A stretch of DNA of 9,144 nucleotides from Riemerella anatipestifer_E (lineage in GTDB: Bacteria > Bacteroidota > Bacteroidia > Flavobacteriales > Weeksellaceae), in the NCBI RefSeq assembly GCF_009932355.1, contig NZ_LEKU01000037.1, forward strand, positions 1-9,144. Direction: 5' to 3'. The notes under the pieces are model-generated. The model was given only the letters and a program-made list of their open reading frames with translations. It was not told the DNA's origin and searched no databases. The translations under genes and the position numbers were made by a program. Positions 1 through 5,786 of the stretch are shown piece after piece (the stretch's first letter is position 1; each line of letters begins with the position of its first letter).

Positions 1-180
1 GTGGGTTCAAAAACAGACCCTAAAGGGAGTAATGTTGAGGTTGTAGGGTTAAAATTTAGAGATTATAGGTTCAAAAATAGACCCTAAAGGGAGTAATATT
101 GAGGTTGTAGGGTTAAAATTAGAGGTTGTGGGTTCAAAAATAGACCCTAAAGGGAGTAATGTTGTGAGGTTGCAGGGTTT
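1..180. repeat. Tandem repeat, three ~64-bp units
   Basis: Three head-to-tail units start near positions 1, 65 and 128, giving periods of 64 and 63 bases. The core GGTTCAAAAAyAGACCC is followed in each by TAAAGGGAGTAAT and then a GAGGTTG(T/C)AGGGTT segment. The units differ by a few substitutions, a one-base deletion between units 2 and 3, and a TG insertion in unit 3. The core holds a short inverted repeat, CCCT-AA-AGGG. A sub-repeat resembling GAGGTTGT(A/G)GGGTT occurs twice per unit, at about 37 and 101 and again at about 122, so the unit may itself have arisen by duplication. The array may continue left of the window. Units 2 and 3 are open in one plus-strand frame, but the 64/63-base periods shift the frame between units 1 and 2, so I read this as intergenic repeat DNA. 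Confidence 0.85.
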
Positions 181-204
181 GCAGAGCGTTGGTGCATCAA
201 TAAT

Positions 205-242
205 AAAAAAATACTACTCTTGGGATAGGGTAGTATTTTTTT
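205..242. terminator. Bidirectional rho-independent terminator
   Basis: A perfect 13-bp stem pairs 205-217 (AAAAAAATACTAC) with 230-242 (GTAGTATTTTTTT). It extends inward by three more pairs, one of them a G-T wobble, to leave a loop of about six bases (TGGGAT). The stem is A-rich on one side and T-rich on the other, so a U-tract forms whichever strand is transcribed. On the minus strand it would end the purB transcript about 90 bases past the stop codon. On the plus strand it would end any transcript entering from the left of the window. The remainder of 181-333 shows no gene. Confidence 0.85.
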
Positions 243-273
243 GTTTAGTGAGGGAGGATTTATTTAGAATTTA

Positions 274-313
274 GGTTTTACACTAAGCCTCACTTTTAGG
301 CCTTATGTAAACT
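274..313 (-). other. Imperfect hairpin in the purB 3' UTR
   Basis: Arms around ACACTAAGCCT (280-290) and AGGCCTTATGT (298-308) pair with one bulged base on each side around a seven-base loop. A further few A-T pairs extend the stem outward to roughly 274-313. It begins about 20 bases past the purB stop codon and has no U-tract, so it is not itself a terminator. It might protect the 3' end of the mRNA or be chance pairing in AT-rich sequence. Confidence 0.3.
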
Positions 314-333
314 AAACTTCTACGGATACTATT

Positions 334-1761
334 TTAAACTTTCAGTTCTGCCTTTAATCCCACCATATCCGAATATTTATCTAATATTGGCTGAACTTCA
401 TTTTTGATAAATTCTTCGGTTTGTATAGGCGCAAATCCAATAAAGTTTTTAGGGTCTAGAACTTCTGCAAGTTTTGATTTGTCTAGCTTCAAGCTATTAT
501 CGTTCATTATTCTTTCTATCAAATCGTTGTCCTTGCCTTCCATTTTTACCTTTCTACTCGCTTCCATAGAATGAACTCTGATGATTTCGTGGATTTCCTG
601 TCTGTCGCCTCCTGCCTTTACTTCTTCCATAATAATGTACTCGGTAGCCATAAAAGGAAGCTCCTCCATAATATGCTTGTTGATTCTGTTTTCGTAAACT
701 ACCAGTCCGTTCATAATGTTGTTCCAAATCAATAAAATGGCATCTACCGCAAGGAAGGCTTGTGGAATGCTTAGTCTTTTGTTAGCCGAGTCGTCCAAGG
801 TTCTTTCAAACCATTGCGTTGCTGCTACCATTGCGGAACTAGAAGATAACGACATTACATATTTAGCCAAAGCTCCTATTCGCTCCGAACGCATTGGGTT
901 TCTCTTATATGCCATTGCCGATGAACCAATTTGGTCTTTCTCAAAAGGTTCTTCAATCTCTTTTAGATTTTGTAACAGTCTTAAATCGTTAGTAAATTTG
1001 TGAGCCGATTGGGCTATGTTGGATAATAAAGCCACTACTTTAGCGTCTATTTTTCTGTCGTAGGTTTGTCCAGAAACGCCAAAAACTTTATCAAATCCGA
1101 ATCTTTTGGATAGTTCTTTGTCCAGCGTTTTTACTTTTTCGTAATCTCCGTTGAAAAGCTCTAGGAAACTAGCTGCAGTTCCTGTTGTTCCCTTTACTCC
1201 TCTGAAACGAAGTGTGTCTAAGAAGAACTCTAGTTCTTCAAAATCTAGAATTAAAGACTGTAGCCAAAGAGTGGCTCTTTTGCCCACAGTAGTTAGCTGT
1301 GCGGGTTGGAAGTGAGTGAAGCCTAAAGTTGGTAAATCTTTGTATTTTAAGGCGAAGTCGGATAAGCCTTTAATTACATTAACTAGCTTTTTTTTAAGGA
1401 TAAGGAGTCCGTCTCGCATTTGGATTAAATCCGTATTGTCGCCCACAAAAGCCGAAGTAGCTCCTAAGTGGATAATGGGCTTGGCTAGTGGTGCTACATC
1501 TCCGTAGGTGTGCACGTGAGCCATTACATCGTGGCGGAAACGCTTTTCGTATTCGGCGGCTTTAGTATAATCTATATCTTTAGCCTTGTCTTTCATTTGA
1601 TTGATTTGCTCGTCGGAAATGTCTAGACCTAAATCTTTTTCTATTTCGGCTAGAGCAATCCATAGTTTTCTCCAATTTTGAAATTTGTTGTCGTGAGAGA
1701 AATTAAAAAGCATTTCTTCGCTAGAATAGCGTTCTTCTAAAGGGTTTTTGTAGGTATTCAT
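334..1761 (-). CDS. purB: Adenylosuccinate lyase
   Basis: This cytosolic enzyme of the fumarase/aspartase superfamily catalyses two fumarate-releasing steps: SAICAR to AICAR in de novo purine synthesis, and adenylosuccinate to AMP. The 475-residue length is normal for the family. Visible landmarks are the RHDVMAHVH segment (76-84), GFTHFQPAQLTTVGKR (147-162, with the conserved histidine at 150), GTTGTAASFLELF (191-203), and the superfamily signature GSSAMAYKRNP at 279-289, where the mobile loop carries the catalytic serine. The signature and its MRSER continuation resemble the branch that includes animal ADSL. The chosen ATG is followed at once by the typical N-terminus, has no Shine-Dalgarno sequence, and lies about 20 bases below a TATTTTTG box. 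It follows the binding-protein gene on the same strand by 83 bases, so co-transcription is possible, but its own promoter is likelier. No key residue appears missing. Confidence 0.97.
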   Translation of the reverse strand: MNTYKNPLEERYSSEEMLFNFSHDNKFQNWRKLWIALAEIEKDLGLDISDEQINQMKDKAKDIDYTKAAEYEKRFRHDVMAHVHTYGDVAPLAKPIIHLGATSAFVGDNTDLIQMRDGLLILKKKLVNVIKGLSDFALKYKDLPTLGFTHFQPAQLTTVGKRATLWLQSLILDFEELEFFLDTLRFRGVKGTTGTAASFLELFNGDYEKVKTLDKELSKRFGFDKVFGVSGQTYDRKIDAKVVALLSNIAQSAHKFTNDLRLLQNLKEIEEPFEKDQIGSSAMAYKRNPMRSERIGALAKYVMSLSSSSAMVAATQWFERTLDDSANKRLSIPQAFLAVDAILLIWNNIMNGLVVYENRINKHIMEELPFMATEYIIMEEVKAGGDRQEIHEIIRVHSMEASRKVKMEGKDNDLIERIMNDNSLKLDKSKLAEVLDPKNFIGFAPIQTEEFIKNEVQPILDKYSDMVGLKAELKV

Positions 1762-1780
1762 TTTTACTTTTTTACTTTCA

Positions 1781-1788
1781 CAAAAATA
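1781..1788 (-). promoter_or_regulatory. Bacteroidota -7 promoter box for purB
   Basis: The minus strand reads TATTTTTG here, a full match to the Bacteroidota -7 consensus TAnnTTTG, and would leave a short leader of about 15 bases before the purB ATG. No clear TTG -33 element is seen at the usual 17-19 base spacing, and the flanks are so AT-rich that chance matches are plausible. Confidence 0.45.
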
Positions 1789-1844
1789 AGGAAATTTTTA
1801 AAAATTAAATTATTCTATTTATTAGAGAGTTATGTATTTATGCT

Positions 1845-2891
1845 TTATTTTAAGGCACTCATATAAGTAAGAGTATCTTTAGGAAGTAAATCAGGGTGGA
1901 AGATTTTAATATAGTCTTTTAAAACTAAATCGGCTCTTACAACACCACTTTCAAAGTAGTCGTTGGCTTTGCCTTTTTGTCTTTTGGCGATGTTATAAAG
2001 TTTTCCTTTTTTAAAGATGTCCATTTTGGAATAGGAGGGATTCATCGCTAATAATTCATTTTTGTATTGATAGTTGGAAAGATTGACCCAATATTCTGCC
2101 TGTTTTGATTTAGCATAAACTTCCTCAAAACTTAAAGGTACAGATTGGTCTTTATCCAAATCGTTGAATATATAATTGCCTCCTGCATCGTTAAAGTATT
2201 TGGCAGCAAAGGTTTTATTTCCTGGCAAGAACCATTGGTTGCCATAGATTTCATTACAAAGAACTTGAGGTTTATGCGGTGTTTTCTGTGCTTGAAGTTT
2301 TAAATTATCATAGTTTTGTTTGATGTTTAAATAGCGTTCAGAAGCTTGTTTTTCAATACCGAATAGTTTTCCAAAAATTTTTAGATAAGCCGTTTTTTCT
2401 AGTGGTTCGTTTTCTAGATATTCGTTTAGGAAGACGACTTCTATGTTGTTTTTTCGGAGCAAGTCATAGGTGTTTTCAAAATTAGGGATATGATTAGTGA
2501 TTATAGCATCGGGTTTTAAACTGATGATTTTTTCCAAATCGTATTTTTGCTCGTTACCTACGGTGTGTATTTTTTTAGATTGGATGAGTGCTTTTACCTT
2601 TTCGGAATAGATATATTCCTCACTAGAAATACCAATGATATGGCTCTCTAAACCTAGTTCTAGCATATAGCCTAGCATAGAAGAACTCAGTAACACTACT
2701 TTTTTTAATGGTAATTTGGCGGCGGATATTTCGGAGGAAATATTTTTTGTGTTGATAATTACTTTATTATTATCTTCTTGATAATAAGTGTTTTTTGAAA
2801 TGATAACTTGTTCTTTTGAAAAATTATTAGCCTCTTTTTTACAAGATATAAGTGCTAAACTGCTTATGAGAATAAAAAAATGTGTTTTCAT
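1845..2891 (-). CDS. Lipoprotein, ABC-transporter substrate-binding protein (FepB/BtuF-like)
   Basis: This is a probable lipid-anchored periplasmic receptor of the helical-backbone family that delivers iron-siderophore, heme or cobalamin to an ABC importer. I start it at the ATG at 2891, giving 348 residues. That start yields a lipoprotein signal peptide (MKTHFFILISSLALISC) with lipobox LISC and acylated Cys17; the longer open frame upstream would run back through the tRNA gene. The body has the family's layout: an N-terminal lobe with KKVVLLSSSMLGYMLELGLE and IIGISSEEY, the LEKIISLKPDAIITNH segment typical of type II binding folds, a central helix, then a C-terminal lobe with GNQWFLPGNKTFAAKYF and DAGGNYIF. 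No permease or ATPase gene is adjacent, so the ligand cannot be assigned. KKE after the Cys is a lysine/acid-containing stretch, but too weak to claim surface export. The family is clear; the substrate is unknown. Confidence 0.85.
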   Translation of the reverse strand: MKTHFFILISSLALISCKKEANNFSKEQVIISKNTYYQEDNNKVIINTKNISSEISAAKLPLKKVVLLSSSMLGYMLELGLESHIIGISSEEYIYSEKVKALIQSKKIHTVGNEQKYDLEKIISLKPDAIITNHIPNFENTYDLLRKNNIEVVFLNEYLENEPLEKTAYLKIFGKLFGIEKQASERYLNIKQNYDNLKLQAQKTPHKPQVLCNEIYGNQWFLPGNKTFAAKYFNDAGGNYIFNDLDKDQSVPLSFEEVYAKSKQAEYWVNLSNYQYKNELLAMNPSYSKMDIFKKGKLYNIAKRQKGKANDYFESGVVRADLVLKDYIKIFHPDLLPKDTLTYMSALK

Positions 2892-2894
2892 TTT

Positions 2895-2902
2895 CAAAAA
2901 TA
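2895..2902 (-). promoter_or_regulatory. -7 box immediately upstream of the lipoprotein gene
   Basis: The minus strand reads TATTTTTG, matching TAnnTTTG, and ends only three bases before the ATG at 2891-2889. A TTTG from the palindrome TTTGCAAA at 2920-2927 sits about 20-21 bases upstream and could act as a slightly distant -33 element. If this box is used, transcription would begin at or within a few bases of the start codon, making the mRNA almost leaderless. Confidence 0.4.
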
Positions 2903-2915
2903 ATAAAAAATTTTC

Positions 2916-2923
2916 TATATTTG
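2916..2923 (+). promoter_or_regulatory. -7 promoter box for tRNA-Arg
   Basis: The plus strand reads TATATTTG, a perfect TAnnTTTG match, ending 12 bases before the mature 5' end of the tRNA, which is a plausible distance for a short 5' leader. The TTTG half belongs to the palindrome TTTGCAAA (2920-2927). I see no TTG at the normal -33 spacing. Confidence 0.6.
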
Positions 2924-2935
2924 CAAACTCAAAAC

Positions 2936-3012
2936 GGACGCGTAGCTCAATTGGATAGAGCATCAGATTACGGCTCTGAAGGTTAGGGGTTCGACTCCCT
3001 TCGCGTTCACCA
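2936..3012 (+). tRNA. tRNA-Arg (anticodon ACG), CCA encoded
   Basis: A complete cloverleaf can be folded by eye. The acceptor stem GGACGCG (2936-2942) pairs with CGCGTTC (3002-3008) with one G-T wobble. The D-arm is GCTC/GAGC. The anticodon stem TCAGA/TCTGA encloses the loop TTACGGC, giving anticodon ACG at 2970-2972; its first base is expected to be edited to inosine so as to read CGU, CGC and CGA. A five-base variable region follows, then the T-arm AGGGG-TTCGACT-CCCTT. Discriminator A3009 is followed by a genomically encoded CCA (3010-3012). The gene stands alone with its own promoter box and terminator. Confidence 0.97.
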
Positions 3013-3037
3013 ACCGCCTTTTTTAGGGCGGTTTTTT
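3012..3037 (+). terminator. Rho-independent terminator of tRNA-Arg
   Basis: AACCGCC (3012-3018) pairs perfectly with GGCGGTT (3027-3033), with a loop of about eight T-rich bases that may close by two more weak pairs, and the right arm runs into TTTTTT (3032-3037). It begins at the final A of the CCA end, so it closes a single-tRNA transcript and isolates it from the gene at 3092. Confidence 0.9.
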
Positions 3038-3091
3038 ATTTATAACAAAATTGATTGTCCTAGATTTAGTGCCAATAAAATAAAATGCAAT

Positions 3092-3523
3092 ATGTTTAGC
3101 AAACAAGAAGCTGCACAACTTAAAAAAGAATTCTGGATTGCCTTTGGGAAATCTTTCCCCAGAAAATGGCTTCTTTATAATACCAAAATTAAAGACTTTT
3201 CATTTAAGTTTTTTGCTGATAATAAAAAAGCAATGGTGTGCTTAGATATAGAGATGAAGGAGGAACTTTTCAGAAATGCTTACTTTGAGAAAATACAATC
3301 TTTACAATCTATTTTAGACGAAGCTCTTGGTGAGGAGGCTTTTTTTGAGGAAACATTATATTTAGATAATGGTAAAGAAATTAGCCGAGTGTGGGTAGAG
3401 TGTGATGGTGTAAGTATTTTCAATAAAGAAAGTTGGCAAAAAATATTTGAGTTTTTTGTAGAAAAAATGACGGCATTTGAAACCGTATTTTATGAGTACG
3501 AAGACTTTATAAAAGACATTTAA
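3092..3523 (+). CDS. DUF4268 domain-containing protein
   Basis: A 143-residue acidic, soluble-looking protein with no signal peptide or membrane segment. The opening pattern (SKQEAAQLKKEFWIAFGK), the middle ADNKKAMVCLDIEMK, and the closing ISRVWVECDGVSIFNKESW match my memory of stand-alone flavobacterial proteins of the DUF4268 family. That family has no established function to my knowledge; the same domain is sometimes joined to nuclease-like domains elsewhere, but nothing of that kind is seen here. The ATG at 3092 is favoured because an earlier ATG at 3085 is in a different frame, and the family N-terminus follows directly. No Shine-Dalgarno sequence or convincing promoter is visible. It lies 73 bases before the S46 peptidase gene on the same strand without a terminator between them, so read-through is possible. 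Confidence 0.8.
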   Translation: MFSKQEAAQLKKEFWIAFGKSFPRKWLLYNTKIKDFSFKFFADNKKAMVCLDIEMKEELFRNAYFEKIQSLQSILDEALGEEAFFEETLYLDNGKEISRVWVECDGVSIFNKESWQKIFEFFVEKMTAFETVFYEYEDFIKDI

Positions 3524-3551
3524 AGTAATAGCAGTCATTTTATAAATTAGG

Positions 3552-3578
3552 TTGGTTTTTTCATTTTTCTTATTTTTA
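3552..3578 (+). promoter_or_regulatory. Candidate promoter for the S46 peptidase gene
   Basis: TTG at 3552-3554 is followed after 16 bases by TATTTTTA at 3571-3578, seven of eight matches to TAnnTTTG. This would place transcription start a few bases past 3580 and leave a leader of around 10-15 bases before the ATG at 3597. The spacer is one base short of the usual 17-19. The same TTG is the start of a longer open frame that I do not accept as coding. Confidence 0.4.
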
Positions 3579-3596
3579 GGGCAAAAATTTTTAATA

Positions 3597-5726
3597 ATGA
3601 TTAAAATGATAAAGAAACCTTTAATACTATCTGCCGTGGTGTTGCCTGCTGTAATGGCGTTTGCACAGCAATACGGAGGAATGTGGATGCCTACGGAACT
3701 CAATGAAAAAGAAATGAAAGAGTTGGGAATGAAAATATCTGCAAAAGATATATTCAATCCAGAAAAGCCTAGTATTAAAGATGCGGTGGTACAGTTCAAT
3801 GGAGGGTGTACTGCGGAAGTTATTTCTCCTAAAGGGCTTATTCTTACTAACCATCACTGTGGTTATGGGCAGATACAATCTCATTCTAGTGTAGAAAAAG
3901 ATTATCTAAAAGATGGTTTTTGGGCTAAAAATATGGGAGAAGAGTTGCCTAATCCTGGGGTAACTGTAGACTTTATTGTAGATATTAAAAATGTAACCAA
4001 CGAAGTTTTAAAAGGAAACCCAAATCTTTCTGAACAAAATATCAAGGATAATATAGATACTTTAAAGAAGTCGTTTAAGTTAGAACCTTATCAACATATT
4101 GTGGTAAAGCCTGTGTATTACGGTAACCAATATTATGCTTATGTTATAGAAACGTTCAAAGACGTTCGTTTGGTAGGAGCACCACCGTCTTCTATTGGTA
4201 AGTTTGGTAGTGATACAGATAACTGGGTTTGGCCTAGACATACGGGAGATTTCTCTATGTTCCGTGTTTATGCAGACAAGAATAACAAGCCTGCAGAATA
4301 TTCTAAAGATAACATTCCGTACAAACCAAAGCATTTTTTACCAATTTCTATCAAGGATAAAAAAGAAAACGATTTTACTTTTGTATTCGGTTTTCCAGGG
4401 AGAACGCAGGAATATCTACCATCTATAGCTGTGGAAAAAATAATGAAGGAGATAGATCCAGCAATGATTTCTATGCGAGAGGTCGCTCTTAAAACTTTGG
4501 ACGAAAAAATGCGTGTAGATGATGCAACAAGGATTAAATATGCTTCTAAATATGCCTCAGTAGCCAACTATTGGAAAAAATGGATAGGCGAGGTGGAAGG
4601 GCTTAAAAAGTCTAAAGCGGTGGATAAAAAACGAGCGTATGAAGCGGAACTCATCAAAAAGAACCCTGAAATAAAGAAAACTATAGATGAGCTTAATAGA
4701 CTTTATACAGAGCAATCTGCCTATGCATTGAATAGAGCGTATTATAACGAACTTTTAAGAAATGCGGAAACACTTAATTTAGCTAATCGTTACTTAGATT
4801 ATCTGTTTAATGTAGAGAAAGGTAAGAATATAGAACCTAAGTTTTTTGAGAATTTAAAATCTTTTTATAAAGATTACGATGGCGAATTAGATGCTAAAGT
4901 AACGGCAAAACTATTGGCTTTATATACCAATAAGACGCCTGCGGAATTTCTTCCTAAAGGGTTTGAAGAATTTAAAAATGAAGAGGCTAATCTTAAAGCC
5001 ATAGAAGAATGGAGTAAAAACTCGGTGATTACAGGAAGAAAAGCACTTAACGGTGCTTATGTAACTTCTGACTTAGACAAGGTATTTCAGAATAAAGATG
5101 CTTTAGTAAAAGAGCTTAATTCTGACCCACTTTTAGGAGTGTTAGCTATGTTACAGACTACCTATGTTCAAGGAACTCAGTCTAAGTTTAATGAATATCA
5201 AACACAAATAGATGCTCAGCTTAAAACCTTTATGGCACAGCAAATGGCGACGGATAAGGATAGAAAATTCTTCCCAGATGCTAACTCCACACTTAGGGTA
5301 ACTTACGGAACGGTGCAAGGCTCTAATCCTAGAGATGCTGTATATTACGGATATAAAACGCATACTTCGGGAATTATGGAGAAATATATCCCAGGAGATT
5401 ATGAATTTGATGTTCCTGCTCGTCTTATCAATCTTTATCAAAACAAAGATTATGGCATTTATAAAGATGAAACAGGAGAGGTGCCAGTTAATTTTACAGC
5501 GACTAATCATACCACAGGAGGTAACTCTGGAAGCCCAGCGTTAGATGCTTATGGTAATTTGATAGGACTTAATTTTGACCGCCAATGGGAAGGCACGATG
5601 AGCGACATCAATTACGATCCTAAATTCAGTAGAAATATCATGGTGGATACTAAATATATCCTATTTATCGTTGATAAATTTGCTAATGCCAAATGGCTTT
5701 TAGACGAAATGAAAATTATAAAATAA
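3597..5726 (+). CDS. dpp11: Secreted S46 dipeptidyl-peptidase, DPP11 type (Asp/Glu-specific)
   Basis: A serine exopeptidase expected to remove N-terminal dipeptides with Asp or Glu in the second position, acting in the periplasm or at the cell surface on peptides taken as nutrients. The chosen ATG gives 709 residues and a clear signal peptide (KK, hydrophobic LILSAVVLPAVM, cleavage likely after AFA at 23). The chymotrypsin-like catalytic residues are visible: His87 in LTNHHCGYG, Asp218 in WVWPRHTGDFSMFRVY, Ser644 in TTGGNSGSPALD. The long insert between Asp and Ser (about 270-560) is the helical domain characteristic of S46 enzymes. Specificity is read from Arg662 in LIGLNFDRQWEGTMSD: this position is Arg in Porphyromonas DPP11 (Arg673), where it binds the acidic side chain, and Gly in DPP7. 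An ATG three codons further on is an alternative start. The terminator at 5750-5779 closes the unit. Confidence 0.93.
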   Translation: MIKMIKKPLILSAVVLPAVMAFAQQYGGMWMPTELNEKEMKELGMKISAKDIFNPEKPSIKDAVVQFNGGCTAEVISPKGLILTNHHCGYGQIQSHSSVEKDYLKDGFWAKNMGEELPNPGVTVDFIVDIKNVTNEVLKGNPNLSEQNIKDNIDTLKKSFKLEPYQHIVVKPVYYGNQYYAYVIETFKDVRLVGAPPSSIGKFGSDTDNWVWPRHTGDFSMFRVYADKNNKPAEYSKDNIPYKPKHFLPISIKDKKENDFTFVFGFPGRTQEYLPSIAVEKIMKEIDPAMISMREVALKTLDEKMRVDDATRIKYASKYASVANYWKKWIGEVEGLKKSKAVDKKRAYEAELIKKNPEIKKTIDELNRLYTEQSAYALNRAYYNELLRNAETLNLANRYLDYLFNVEKGKNIEPKFFENLKSFYKDYDGELDAKVTAKLLALYTNKTPAEFLPKGFEEFKNEEANLKAIEEWSKNSVITGRKALNGAYVTSDLDKVFQNKDALVKELNSDPLLGVLAMLQTTYVQGTQSKFNEYQTQIDAQLKTFMAQQMATDKDRKFFPDANSTLRVTYGTVQGSNPRDAVYYGYKTHTSGIMEKYIPGDYEFDVPARLINLYQNKDYGIYKDETGEVPVNFTATNHTTGGNSGSPALDAYGNLIGLNFDRQWEGTMSDINYDPKFSRNIMVDTKYILFIVDKFANAKWLLDEMKIIK

Positions 5727-5749
5727 GAGTATAATTTCTTTCAAAATAG

Positions 5750-5779
5750 AAAAAGTCAGACAACTTGTCTGACTTTTTT
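5750..5779. terminator. Bidirectional terminator between convergent genes
   Basis: AAAAAGTCAGAC (5750-5761) pairs perfectly with GTCTGACTTTTT (5767-5778) around the five-base loop AACTT, and the T run continues to 5779. A-rich and T-rich arms let it work on both strands: on the plus strand it follows the peptidase stop codon by about 24 bases, and on the minus strand it follows the M16 stop by under 10 bases. Confidence 0.92.
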
Positions 5780-5786
5780 CTTGTTT

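Noticed and set aside
1..180. CRISPR array
   Set aside because: The units abut with essentially the whole 64 bases repeated and no unique spacers, and no cas gene is present.
53..274. Open plus-strand frame across repeat units 2-3 reading (I/V)GSKIDPKGSN-type 21-residue peptide repeats
   Set aside because: It has no ATG start, unit 1 is out of frame because its period is 64 bases, and it runs straight through the terminator at 205-242. It is more likely a by-product of a 63-base DNA period.
2892..2935. Cobalamin or other riboswitch upstream of the FepB/BtuF-like gene
   Set aside because: Only 44 bases lie between the ATG and the tRNA gene, too short for a cobalamin riboswitch, and no conserved B12-box sequence is seen.
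2892..2963. N-terminal extension of the substrate-binding lipoprotein (24 extra residues)
   Set aside because: It would start inside the tRNA-Arg gene and would bury the lipoprotein signal peptide; ATG 2891 gives a proper lipobox at the expected distance.
3552..3596. TTG-initiated N-terminal extension of the S46 peptidase
   Set aside because: The TTG start and hydrophobic MVFSFFLFLG stretch overlap a plausible promoter; ATG 3597 gives a standard signal peptide with an AFA cleavage site.
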